Positions 24,933-34,073 of a stretch of DNA of 64,000 nt are shown here, one piece after another. A program made the position numbers and the translations under genes. The stretch lies in the NCBI GenBank assembly GCA_965115835.1, contig OZ220471.1, forward strand, positions 2,046,001 to 2,110,000, in the 5' to 3' direction. The stretch is from Foliamicus sp965115835 (GTDB taxonomy: Bacteria > Pseudomonadota > Gammaproteobacteria > Steroidobacterales > Foliamicaceae). A model generated the notes under the pieces. That model worked only from the letters and a program-made list of their open reading frames with translations, was not told the DNA's origin and did not search any database. Numbering within the stretch: the stretch's first letter is position 1; each line of letters starts with the position of its first letter.

Positions 24933-25229
24933 ATGGCCCACTATATGGTTGCGGTGTGCAACATCACGAACTTCAACGAGAACATGAAGAAATACGCGCA
25001 ACGCTCCGCCGAGCTTGTGGCCAGCAACGGCGGCGAATACATCATCCGCGGTCCGGCCGAAGAGAATGCCGAGGGTGACCTGCTGAGCGGCCGCTACCTG
25101 ATCGTGAGCCGCTTCCCCACCCGCGAACAGCTGGACGCGTTCTGGAAGGGTGACGAATACCGCAACAAGGTTCGCCCGCTGCGCGAGGGCACCGGAACCT
25201 ACGACATCGCGATCTATTCGTCCGCCTGA
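24933..25229 (+). CDS. DUF1330-family small protein
   Basis: A 98-residue cytoplasmic protein in the dimeric alpha/beta-barrel (EthD/DUF1330-like) class. The start ATG has AAGGAGG about 12 bp upstream. Typical features are the N-terminal MVAVCNITN strand, YAQRSAELVASNGGEYIIRG, and the RFPTREQLDAFWKGDEYR segment. No catalytic function is established for the family. It follows the OPT gene by about 50 bp and is probably co-transcribed. Confidence 0.82.
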   Translation: MAHYMVAVCNITNFNENMKKYAQRSAELVASNGGEYIIRGPAEENAEGDLLSGRYLIVSRFPTREQLDAFWKGDEYRNKVRPLREGTGTYDIAIYSSA

Positions 25230-25346
25230 ACCGGTCGCCCGCCCCTTCGGTCGATTCTCCCGGAAGGGCGGCGCCTCGCAAGTCGAAGACGCGGCTTTTT
25301 CCATCCGGGGGCAGCGGTTTCACTCCTTGCCATAGCGTCGCTGGAC

Positions 25347-25359
25347 GGGGGGGGGGGGG
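25347..25359 (+). repeat. Run of 13 G
   Basis: A homopolymer in the intergenic DNA between the DUF1330 gene and the convergent thioesterase gene. No gene is near enough for an obvious switching role. Confidence 0.8.
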
Positions 25360-25461
25360 CGGGCGCACGGTATTCACCGCAGCGCCGGAGAGATCGCAGA
25401 GCAGGGTGCGGAAGCTGCGGGCCGACCGTGATCTTCGACCGGCAGCGCCGGACGGACGCCT

Positions 25462-25920
25462 TCAGTGCCGGGGTTCAGGCCAGACCCGCTGGCTGCCGCC
25501 GGGCGTCATGAAGCGCGCCCGGGCGGTGGCGGCGAGAGCGCCGTTGTCGTCTCGAAACGCCCTCCCTTCCATCTCGATCATCCGGCCCCGCCGGCGAACC
25601 AGACGGCCTTCCAGCTTCAGCCTCACGCCTGTGGGCACTGCGTCCCGGTAGCGCACCTCGCAGCGGGCCGTATGCACGCGCAGGTTCTGCAGGAAGCCCC
25701 AGTTGGCCATCACGTCGTCCAGCAGGGCGTAGAGAATCCCGCCGTGCAGCATGTCGCTGTAGCCCACATGCGTGGGTCCCGGGGTGAACTCCGCGCGGCA
25801 GACCCGCTCGCCGTCGCTTTCTTCCAGACGGAAACGCACCCCCAGCCCCCCGGGATTGCCCGGGCCGCAAACGAAGCAACGATTGGCGGAATCCCGGAGG
25901 CCGCCGGCGTTCTTTTCCAT
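25462..25920 (-). CDS. Hotdog thioesterase (PaaI-like)
   Basis: A 152-residue protein starting at MEKNAGGLRDSANRCFVCG, chosen because longer frames add unrelated N-terminal sequence. It has the hotdog helix motif HGGILYALLDDVMANW and an N-terminal CFVCGPGNPGGLGV motif typical of thioesterases with a Cys-rich lead. It likely hydrolyses an acyl-CoA. Its start is about 90 bp from the divergent HIT gene. Confidence 0.85.
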   Translation of the reverse strand: MEKNAGGLRDSANRCFVCGPGNPGGLGVRFRLEESDGERVCRAEFTPGPTHVGYSDMLHGGILYALLDDVMANWGFLQNLRVHTARCEVRYRDAVPTGVRLKLEGRLVRRRGRMIEMEGRAFRDDNGALAATARARFMTPGGSQRVWPEPRH

Positions 25921-26011
25921 GGGCTTTTGTGGTGGGCGCGGCGCTGCGTCAGGAAACGCCGCACTTCGGGCATGATATAGGCCAAGGTGGAATGATACGC
26001 GGGCTTGAAAC

Positions 26012-26446
26012 ATGACTTACGATCCGGGAAACATCTTTGCGCGCATCCTTGCCGGCGAGGCGAGATACCATGGCGCCTACGAGGACGAGCATGTTCTGGC
26101 GATCATGGATGTCATGCCCCGGGCCGACGGCCACACGCTGGTGCTGCCGAAGACGCCGGCCGAGGATTTCCTGGAGCTGCCGAGCGCGGCCGTTCCCGGC
26201 GTGTTTGCGGCAACGCAGCGGCTGGCGAAAGCGGCAAGGAAGGCGTTCGCAGCGGATGGCGTTATGGTGAAAATCCACAATGGCGCCGCCGCAGGCCAGG
26301 TGATCTTTCACATGCATGTCCACGTGATTCCCTGCCATCAGGGCCAGCAGATGAAGCCGCCAGGCCATGCGCTCGCAGACGACCGGGTGCTCGCGGAGCA
26401 CGCGCGCCTGATTCGCGAGGCGCTGGCGCGGCAAGTCGCCGGGTAA
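26012..26446 (+). CDS. HIT-family nucleotide hydrolase
   Basis: A 144-residue histidine-triad protein. The catalytic motif is HMHVHVIP near residue 100, preceded by the VKIHNGAAAGQ segment, and the N-terminus IFARILAGE is typical of HIT/HinT-like proteins. These act on nucleotides linked to phosphoramidate or other phosphates. Tight spacing (11 bp) with the acyl-CoA dehydrogenase gene suggests one transcript. Confidence 0.92.
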   Translation: MTYDPGNIFARILAGEARYHGAYEDEHVLAIMDVMPRADGHTLVLPKTPAEDFLELPSAAVPGVFAATQRLAKAARKAFAADGVMVKIHNGAAAGQVIFHMHVHVIPCHQGQQMKPPGHALADDRVLAEHARLIREALARQVAG

Positions 26447-26457
26447 GGGGCCGGGCG

Positions 26458-27609
26458 GTGCTCCCCGGCCACCTCGATTGGCCGTTCTTCGAGGCGCGCC
26501 ACCGTGACCGCGAGCGTGCCCTCGACGAGTGGTGCCGCGAGCAGTCCTGGGCGCACGAACCGCCGGACAACTACCTGGACGCCCGTTGCAGGGACATCGC
26601 CGCCCGTCTTGGCGAGGCTGGGTTCCTGAAAATTGCGGTTCCCAGGCCCTTTGGCGAGGATGTGGAACCTGACGCCCGCAGCCTGTGCCTGATGCGGGAA
26701 ACCCTGGCGCGCCACGAGCCGCTGGCGGATTTCGTCTATGCGATGCAGGTGCTCGGCAGCGCTCCGATCAGTCTGTTCGGCAACCGCAAGCAGAAGGACA
26801 CCTGGCTTGCGGGCGTTGCGAACGGGCAATCGATTGCCGCCTTCGCACTGTCCGAAACAGAAGCCGGCTCCGATGTTGCCGCCATGACCACGCGCGCGGA
26901 GCTGCAAACCGGCAGTTACGTGCTCAATGGCGGCAAGGCGTGGATTTCGAACGCCGGGGTGGCGGACTTCTACGTGGTGTTTGCCCGCACCGGCGAAGGC
27001 AAGCGGGGGATCAGCGCCTTCATCGTTCCAGCGCAAACACCCGGCCTTGCAGTGAGCGAGCGCACTCCGGTGATCGCGGCCCATCCGCTGGGCAGCCTCG
27101 AGTTCGCCAACTGCCGTACGCCGGCGGACTCCATGCTCGGCGAGCCGGGCGACGGGCTGCGAATCGCCCTGGGCACACTGGACCTGTGCCGCTCGACGGT
27201 GGGCGCAGCAGCGTTGGGCATGGCGCGCCGCGCCTACGCCGAAGCCCTTGCGAGAGCCCGCAGCCGCCGGCTGTTCGGCGGCGCCCTTTCGGACCTGCAA
27301 ATGACCCGGGCGGCCCTGGCGGACATGGCCACCGCCCTGGATGCTTCGACGCTGTTGATTTACCGGGCGGCATGGTTGCGGGACTCGGGGCGGCAGCGAG
27401 TGACGCGCGAGGCGTCCATGGCCAAGCTGTTCGCCACCGAACAGGCGCAAGAGATCATCGACCGGGCGGTGCAGTTGTTCGGCGGGGACGGGGTGCGCTC
27501 CGGCTCGGTAGTCGAGCGCTTGTACCGTGAAATCCGGGCGCTTCGGATTTACGAGGGCGCGAGTGAAATCCAGAAATTGCTTATAGCGCGCCACGAACTC
27601 CGCGAATGA
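26458..27609 (+). CDS. Acyl-CoA dehydrogenase
   Basis: A 383-residue flavoenzyme of acyl-CoA beta-oxidation. GTG at 26458 is favoured because AAGGGG lies just upstream and it avoids overlap with HIT. Features are AFALSETEAGSDVAAM (FAD binding), NGGKAWISNAGVADFYVVFA, and the C-terminal RIYEGASEIQKLLIARHEL. The catalytic Glu is likely in the IYEGASE segment. Specificity for chain length or branched acyl groups cannot be read. Confidence 0.93.
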   Translation: MLPGHLDWPFFEARHRDRERALDEWCREQSWAHEPPDNYLDARCRDIAARLGEAGFLKIAVPRPFGEDVEPDARSLCLMRETLARHEPLADFVYAMQVLGSAPISLFGNRKQKDTWLAGVANGQSIAAFALSETEAGSDVAAMTTRAELQTGSYVLNGGKAWISNAGVADFYVVFARTGEGKRGISAFIVPAQTPGLAVSERTPVIAAHPLGSLEFANCRTPADSMLGEPGDGLRIALGTLDLCRSTVGAAALGMARRAYAEALARARSRRLFGGALSDLQMTRAALADMATALDASTLLIYRAAWLRDSGRQRVTREASMAKLFATEQAQEIIDRAVQLFGGDGVRSGSVVERLYREIRALRIYEGASEIQKLLIARHELRE

Positions 27610-27645
27610 AGGACGGGCGTTTACGGATAACTGGAAATATGCGGG

Positions 27646-28563
27646 CTATCCGTCCTGCCGGGTCTGGCCGGCCTGATCGGCGTTCAGGGCGCAGCGAAAT
27701 CCCAGATTGTTGAGTCCGGAATCGGGCGGCGCCATACTTCTCGCCGCCAGACGATAGCCCCGGCAGTAGTTCTCGCTGCATAGCCAACTGCCGCCGCGCA
27801 GGACCTTTTGCATTCCGGTGTCCGGTCCGCGCGGGTTGTTTGCGGGAGACCGGGCGAAGTAATCGGGTGCGTACCAGTCCTGAACCCATTCCCACACATT
27901 GCCGGTCATGTCGTGGAGCCCGAAGCCGTTGGGCGCGAATCGCCCCACCGGCGCGAGTCCCGTGTAACCGTCAAGCCCCCGGTCCTCCAGGGGGAATTCG
28001 CCCTGCCAGAGATTTGCCCGGTGCGCGCCCCGGGGAGTCAGTTCGTTTCCCCAGGCATAGCGTGTGTTCCCGAGCCCTCCGCGGGCAGCGTATTCGAACT
28101 CGGCCTCGGTGGGCAGCCGGGCGCCTCTCCAGGCGCAATAGGAAACGGCATCGTTCCAGGACAGGTGCACGACGGGAAAGTTCTCCATGCCCTGGTGCGA
28201 GGAGTGCGGGCCGTTCGGGCGGCGCCAGTCGGCGCCATCGCTCTTCGTCCACCGGCCGAGTTCGGGATCGAACACGCCGGACCATCCCAGCCGTTCGGAT
28301 TCGGTGACGTAGCCGGTTGCGCCGACAAACCGGGCGAACCCGGCGTTGGTGACCTCGTGGGCGTCGATATGAAAGGAATCCACGAAAACCCGGTGGGCCG
28401 GACCCTCGTGCGGCAGCCCCTGGTCCGTGCCCATGGTGAATTCCCCTCCCGCGATCAGCAGCATTTCCCGGGTATCGGGCCGCTCACCGGAATCGCAACC
28501 CGAACCGAATACGGCCCAGATTGCCCATGTCGCCGCCGCCATCTTGCGCTGCTGTCCTGTCAT
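27646..28563 (-). CDS. Formylglycine-generating enzyme (SUMF1-like)
   Basis: Converts a Cys of type I sulfatases to formylglycine. The ~305-residue protein shows the FGE-sulfatase domain (GGEFTMGTDQGLPHEGPAHRV; PVVHLSWNDAVSYCAWRG; RLPTEAEFEYAARGG; GNVWEWVQDWY). Both catalytic cysteines are present in GGSWLCSENYCRGYRLAAR (C-x4-C), so it is likely a real formylglycine enzyme. Many family relatives lack them. The N-terminus has a hydrophobic stretch ending in GC, possibly a lipoprotein signal, so the enzyme may be membrane-anchored or exported. Start is ATG at 28563 or the internal ATG at 28542. It is divergent from the TonB receptor. No sulfatase is in the window. Confidence 0.9.
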   Translation of the reverse strand: MTGQQRKMAAATWAIWAVFGSGCDSGERPDTREMLLIAGGEFTMGTDQGLPHEGPAHRVFVDSFHIDAHEVTNAGFARFVGATGYVTESERLGWSGVFDPELGRWTKSDGADWRRPNGPHSSHQGMENFPVVHLSWNDAVSYCAWRGARLPTEAEFEYAARGGLGNTRYAWGNELTPRGAHRANLWQGEFPLEDRGLDGYTGLAPVGRFAPNGFGLHDMTGNVWEWVQDWYAPDYFARSPANNPRGPDTGMQKVLRGGSWLCSENYCRGYRLAARSMAPPDSGLNNLGFRCALNADQAGQTRQDG

Positions 28564-28746
28564 GGGAAGCGAGCAGCCCGCTCGTTCTTCCGGGCCGACG
28601 TGGCGGGCCTGCCCGAAAACCGGAAAGGGCTTGCGCGATACTTGCGCGTCATTGCAGGAACCGGGAAAAACATGGACTTGCTCAAGGCAAGACATTGTAA
28701 GGACAGGGGCCGGGCTGGCGAGACAGGCGCCCCCGCCATCCGGTCC

Positions 28747-30843
28747 ATGCGAACCGCCCTGCTCATTGCGCTCTCGCTGCTCGTGGCGGCCCCGGCGCTC
28801 GCACAGGCTCAACCCGCCCTCTCCGGGGCGGACGACGCACGGGAGCGAAACGCCAACCGGGCGCCGCTGGAGGAAATCGTGGTGACGGCCCGGCGCAGGC
28901 CAACGGCCACCCGCAACATTGCACGCAGCCTCACCGCGCTCGGATCGGAACACAGCGGCTGGAACCTCGGTCAGACGCATGTGCAGGAAGTGCTGGCGCG
29001 AGCGCCGGGCGTGAACCTGCAAAGAGGCAGCGGCCAGGAATATCTGCCCGCCTTGCGGTCCCCCGTCCTGACGGGCGCCGGCGCCTGCGGCGCCTTGCTG
29101 GCGGCGGAAGACGGCATACCGCTCACTTCTCCAGGATTCTGCAACGTCAACGAACTGTTTTTCGCCCACCACGAAGCCGCCTCGCGGGTCGAGATCCTGC
29201 GAGGACCCGGCGCCGCGGTTCACGGCGGCAACGCCTTGCACGGGGTGGTCAACATCATCACGGCCATTGCGGAACCTTCGTCCATGGCGGGAGTGGAACT
29301 CGGGGCGCAAGGCCTGCGGCGGCTCCGGCTGGTCCTCCCGGGCGAATCCAACTCCGGCCTGAGGCTCACGGGAACCCGCGCCGGCGGTTTTCGCAACGGC
29401 GCCAGCTACCGCCAACTCAAGTTCAACGGTTTCAGGGCGGGCGGCAGGGCCTCGTGGAAATGGACCGCGGCCGTGGCCGCGAGCGGCCTTGATCAGGATA
29501 CGGCTGGTTACGTCACCGGCCTGAACAGCTACCGGGACCGGGAAGCGGCCTCGTCCAACCCGGATCCCGAGGCGTTTCGCAGGGCTGTGAACCTTCGCGC
29601 GTACTTGCGCCTCGAGTACAGCCGCGGAGAAGCGCTGACCCTGGTTGTGACGCCCTATGCGCGCTACTCGCGCATGCGTTTCCGAATGCACTTTCTGCCG
29701 GGCGACCCCTTCGAAAGCAATCGCCATGGCGGCGCAGGCATGCAATCGGCCGTCCATGTGGCCACGGCTGCAGGAGCGCTCGTCGCCGGCCTCGATGTGG
29801 AATACACGAAGGGCGAATTGAAGCAATGGCAGGAGGGCGAGGCGGCGGGCAGTGCGCTGGTGCGCGAAGTCTTTCCGCCCGGCGAGCATTACGACTACCG
29901 GGCAGGGGCGTTGTGGATGGCGCCGTTTGCCCAGTTCGACCTCCGCCTGGGAGAGCGGTGGACCGTCAGTGCGGGCGCTCGCTACGAGCGGGTGCGGTAC
30001 GACTATCGGACCCGCCTGCCTGCCGGGCGCGCTCGCGACGACTCGAGTGTCTGCGGCTTTGGCGGTTGCCGCTACAGTCGGCCTGCGGATCGCACGGACC
30101 GTTTCGGAACGTTCTCGCCCAAACTGAGCCTCATGTGGCGTCCGGCGCCCCGGCAGCGCCTCTGGCTCAGCCTTGCGCACGGGTTCCGCATGCCGCAGGC
30201 CACCGAGCTGTACCGCCTGCAGGGAGCGCAGGCTATGGCCGAACTGCGCCCCGAGAATATGCGCGCCGCGGAGATGGGGGTCGCCTTGCGCGCCGGCAAG
30301 CTAGCCGCGCAACTGGTCGTGTATCGCATGCGCAAGAGGGATGTGCTGTTTCGCGACGCGGAACTGTTCAACCGCGCAGGCGGCGGTACGCGGCACGAAG
30401 GGCTGGAAGCCGAGCTCGGCTGGCCGCTGGGCAGCGCGCTGACGCTGGAACTGAACGCCAGCTTCGCAAGGCATCGTTACGACCGCGGCTTCCTGCCGGC
30501 AGGAATCAACCTCGAGGGGCTGGATGTGGATACCGCGCCGCGACGGTTCGGGGGCGCTCGCCTGCGCTGGCGGGATGGCGAAGGGCCAACGGTGGAGCTG
30601 GAGTGCCTGTGGACCGGAGGCTACTACCTGGAGCCGCAGAATCTCCATCGCTACCCGGGACACGAGCTGTTCAATGTACGGGTCCGCGCCGCCCTTGGCG
30701 CGCGGCTGACCGCCTATCTGAGAGTGCTGAATCTCACCAATCGCGCCTACGCGAACCGGGCCGACTACACGGCATTCGGCGGCGAACGCTATTTCCCCGG
30801 CGCGCCGCGTTCCCTGTACCTGGGGCTTGGATGGCGCTGGTAA
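28747..30843 (+). CDS. TonB-dependent outer-membrane receptor
   Basis: A 698-residue receptor. The start MRTALLIALSLLVAAPALAQ provides a signal peptide. The TonB box-like segment EEIVVTAR is followed by a plug domain (VQEVLARAPGVNLQRG; RVEILRGPGAAVHGGNALHG; VVNIIT) and a 22-strand type barrel. The last residue is aromatic (LYLGLGWRW), as outer-membrane proteins need. Substrate unknown. It is divergent from the FGE gene with 183 bp between; a shared sulfate-ester or polysaccharide use is possible but not shown. Confidence 0.93.
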   Translation: MRTALLIALSLLVAAPALAQAQPALSGADDARERNANRAPLEEIVVTARRRPTATRNIARSLTALGSEHSGWNLGQTHVQEVLARAPGVNLQRGSGQEYLPALRSPVLTGAGACGALLAAEDGIPLTSPGFCNVNELFFAHHEAASRVEILRGPGAAVHGGNALHGVVNIITAIAEPSSMAGVELGAQGLRRLRLVLPGESNSGLRLTGTRAGGFRNGASYRQLKFNGFRAGGRASWKWTAAVAASGLDQDTAGYVTGLNSYRDREAASSNPDPEAFRRAVNLRAYLRLEYSRGEALTLVVTPYARYSRMRFRMHFLPGDPFESNRHGGAGMQSAVHVATAAGALVAGLDVEYTKGELKQWQEGEAAGSALVREVFPPGEHYDYRAGALWMAPFAQFDLRLGERWTVSAGARYERVRYDYRTRLPAGRARDDSSVCGFGGCRYSRPADRTDRFGTFSPKLSLMWRPAPRQRLWLSLAHGFRMPQATELYRLQGAQAMAELRPENMRAAEMGVALRAGKLAAQLVVYRMRKRDVLFRDAELFNRAGGGTRHEGLEAELGWPLGSALTLELNASFARHRYDRGFLPAGINLEGLDVDTAPRRFGGARLRWRDGEGPTVELECLWTGGYYLEPQNLHRYPGHELFNVRVRAALGARLTAYLRVLNLTNRAYANRADYTAFGGERYFPGAPRSLYLGLGWRW

Positions 30844-30865
30844 GAAGGCAGCGCAGGCACGGCGG

Positions 30866-31240
30866 CTATTCCGCCTGTTCCGCCTGTTCCGCTCCTTCCG
30901 CTACCCATTCGCCCCCCAGGAATCCGCAGCCGATCTCGAGCGCGAAGGCGTCGCCGGTGTAGTAGTGGAGCTTCGAGTCGCCCAAATCGCAAGTTCCCAC
31001 GATATCCCGCTCGGTGTCGCATTGTTCGCCTTCGGCAAACGACGCATCGTGGTTGTCGTCGGTTTCGCCCATCTCGGTACACTGGGCTTCCGTCAACGGC
31101 GCCTGACAGACATCGAACGGCCCGGCGAACATGTTTTCCTGAACATAAGTGCAGGCGCCGGTAGCCTCCCCGTCCTCGTCGCCCATTGCAGCGTTCGCCA
31201 GGACAAGCATCAGGCCCGGCAGCAAGCGAGTGGTCTTCAT
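30866..31240 (-). CDS. Small exported Cys-rich protein
   Basis: A 124-residue protein from the ATG at 31240 (MKTTRLLPGLMLVLANAAMG), giving a signal peptide. The mature part is acidic with about six cysteines (CTYVQ; CQAPLTEAQC; CDTERD; CDLG; CGFLGG), consistent with disulfide bonds. The end is a low-complexity EGAEQAEQAE. It converges with the TonB receptor. I recognise no family. Confidence 0.65.
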   Translation of the reverse strand: MKTTRLLPGLMLVLANAAMGDEDGEATGACTYVQENMFAGPFDVCQAPLTEAQCTEMGETDDNHDASFAEGEQCDTERDIVGTCDLGDSKLHYYTGDAFALEIGCGFLGGEWVAEGAEQAEQAE

Positions 31241-31363
31241 GCAAGACAGCCCCCTTTCAGAAACGTGGAAATGATAAACCACTGCCCCGAGAGGTGAGCG
31301 CCTGGGCCGGGCGGGCGGCGCTGGCGCAAGCCGAATGCCGGCAGCAGCCGCTTCGACCGGTTT

Positions 31364-32344
31364 TCATGGCGGACTCGCCGCTTGCGACGTCAACTCGAAC
31401 GTCACGTCGGTCATCCAGCGCTTGAAGCCTTCGTTGTCCATGAACTGCTTGAAAAGCTGGTTGTCGTCCCTGATCAGCGAAGTCATCACCTGCCGGAGAG
31501 CCTTGTCGAACTCGATTCGGGCGTTGTCCGCGTCCGAGTTCCGCCGGGCGTTGCAGTACGCCTCGTTGGCGGCCACCCGCCCGGGAATCGTGCGCGTAAT
31601 CAACTGTTCCACGCGATCCTGATCTTCCCACCGAATGCCGCCGAACCGGTCGTTGAACTGCTTTACGATACTGGACAGCCGGTCCATGTCGGGGTCGGGA
31701 CGGTGGCCGCCGCCGCTTGGCGGCAGGGGTTCGATAGCTGTGTCTTCGTCCCGAAGCCCGATCTTTTGCACCGCCTGCTTCTCGACCCGGTAGCTGTCCA
31801 TGTCGATGGCTGCCAGGATCCCCTTGGACAGGTCGTCCTCGCGAGGAGATGGCAGCTTGGGGATCAGAAAGCGGAAGAAGATCGACCGCTTTTCCCAGTC
31901 GGCGTTGGCGTAGGGCAGGACGCAGGAGAGAAAACCGCAGGTTCGCACGAACGCCCCGGCCTTGCCCTTGAAATCGACCTGACCGTCCTCGTCGAGCGCG
32001 CTCCGATAGACCGCAACGCATTCGTCGAGGATCGGATCGAGCCGCTCGCGCCCGTCGCCTTCGAGGTAGCGCCGCACGAAATCATCGACCTGTTGGGGCG
32101 TGTAGACCTGCGCGTCGTCCAGGTCCGCCTGCAGGTCATGCAGCCTGTCGGGGTCGGTCCCGTCGGACAGGATGGTTGTGCGGTAGTAGTCCGCGAACGC
32201 ATCGCGAATGGTCCCGGCTTCGTTCAGGAAGTCCAGCACGAAGACATCGTGTTTCTTCGGATGCGCACGGTTGAGGCGCGAGAGCGTCTGCACCGCCCGA
32301 ATGCCGGACAGCGCCTTGTCCACGTATGTATTATTCTTTTGCAA
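31364..32344 (-). pseudogene. hsdR': C-terminal remnant of type I restriction enzyme HsdR
   Basis: About 326 residues similar to the C-terminal part of type I R subunits: YVDKALSGIRAVQTLSRLNRA, then KKHDVFVLDFLNEAGTIRDAF and the helical tail. A full HsdR has a nuclease domain and two RecA-like helicase domains before this point; all are missing. A TTG is the only start and an in-frame TAA lies just upstream. The homology begins just after the junction with an AT-rich stretch at about 32345. No hsdM or hsdS is nearby. It is a decayed fragment. Confidence 0.85.
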
Positions 32345-32642
32345 AATATTGTTATAAAAAGAATTTTAAGAGATTGCTCTTTTACCGCAAGCGATTCGTA
32401 AGCGGATTGGATAAAATGGCCGCGTACTCTTGAGCAGCTTTGGCAACAGGAAATCTCCTGCCAAACCAAGAATAAGGTAAACGTTCGCTCAGGCCATGAG
32501 AGGTTCAACGAAATGGATGTTCTCAATTGCAGCAGATGTCTCTTGATTTCGCCCGTCGATGTCACCCCTCTCTGTCGGGCAAATGGAACGTTTACGACCT
32601 AATCCCGTTGGAATACGAACAGACTGCAAGACGGCCGACATT
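32345..32642. other. AT-rich junction without a gene
   Basis: 298 bp of clearly lower GC than the flanks between two gene fragments. No intact frame with recognisable product is seen. It is probably a recombination scar in a decayed defence or mobile region. Confidence 0.5.
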
Positions 32643-33878
32643 TCAAGCTGCGTACTCTTTCAGTCTTTGGTAGCGGGGGTCGTTTTGCATGTCCGGCAGC
32701 GCCTGCGACATGGCGGTCAGGCACTGCCCCAATTCAGATGGTTTCCATGGCTGATTCCCGATGACAGCATCCAGTACGCGCAGTGCTGCATCCGGGAATC
32801 TCGCACAAAAACCGTTCTCTTGCAGCCGGCTGACAACACGATGGGGATATTCAACAGGGCGGAGCCAATTGTGGATCAAATCCACTGCATCCGGGAACTT
32901 CTCTCCGGCAGAGATGCTCATCAATGCAAGTGACTCCGGGATACCGTCGGAAAGCAGATCAAGTGACTGTGGCCAGAGGTTTTTCCAGAAAGGCCGGATG
33001 CGATTCGTCCAGCAGTCCTTCCGTTGTTTGCCTGCGCTCTTGAGCACCTGCGAGAGAGTCCTTGCTGCTTCTTGCAATCCATCTGGTGGCAGAACCCTGA
33101 ACGCCGACCGATAACTGTCTAGATCATCTCCATCCAAGCGTTCCAGCGCCGCGTAGGTCAGGAGCATGGCATATTGTCGACCGTGCTCGCACAAGTTGTT
33201 GTAGTAGCTTGCCGTTTCAAGCAGCTGCGGCTTGAAGGCCGCCAGCAGAGGCTTGTAAATGCGCCAAGACCATAGGAAACCTTCCCACACCATTGGAGCC
33301 TCCGCCGGATTGTCGGCCCACCGGAAGAACGGCAACAGGTGCTGCTCGGTCCAAGGGCGATCGACGCGAAACAGCGCGACCAATTTTGAGGCCAGCAGCA
33401 CTTTACCGTGGCGGAACCGTTCTTCCTGCGTTTCACACATTTGCGTGAAGAGAGGCTCAATATCGGCAGGCAGGCGGTCGTTGTCATTCGGCTTGCGCCT
33501 GAACCAAAGGTTCAGTAGCGATTTGGTAACAAGGCCGACCGGATGGTTGATCGCATCAGTGACAGGACTCTGGATCGGTTTGCCATTCCAAGTCTTGATC
33601 ATGCCGGAGTCAGGCTCAAGGGGTAAATTCAGAATACGCTGACACAAATCAAGCAGTATTTCCTCGTAACCCCCGGCGGATTTGGATGTAGCTTCCAGCC
33701 ACCATGCAACGCCACGTGCGATCTCCTGCAAGGTTGCATCGGGTATGTCTCGCACCACCGGGGCCGCATCACGCCATGATTGCTGCACCAGATTTTCCTC
33801 GCTCCATACCTGCAATGCCTCCTGCCAGCGGTCTGCTGGCCAAGTCCGCTCTTTGGCCAAATCCCTTTCTGCCAACAT
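32643..33878 (-). pseudogene. N-truncated large helical protein (defence-type?)
   Basis: A 411-codon frame with an ATG at 33878. It stays open, with coding-like sequence, up to a TAG at 34047-34049, which implies that the true protein was longer and has lost its N-terminus. The protein is Trp-rich and mainly helical, with no visible catalytic motif. In character it resembles the helical C-terminal part of SIR2-type anti-phage proteins (DUF4020-like). That is a weak judgement from memory. The next gene starts about 100 bp beyond the frame limit, so the missing part has been replaced by the giant gene's 3' end. Confidence 0.5.
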
Positions 33879-34073
33879 TGTTGAGACACCGGCTACCCTT
33901 GCAATTATTGAAGGGCGGTAGAGAGGAGCAATGATGAAAGCAGACGACAGGGATTCAATGATGGTGATAACCTGCTCCCGTCGACGGGTCCAGTTTGAAT
34001 TTAGTGCATCGACGGTTTCTGCTGGCCGTCCGGCACCGTGCCTTGACTACTCTCCGACCTCCCGAAGGTTGTT

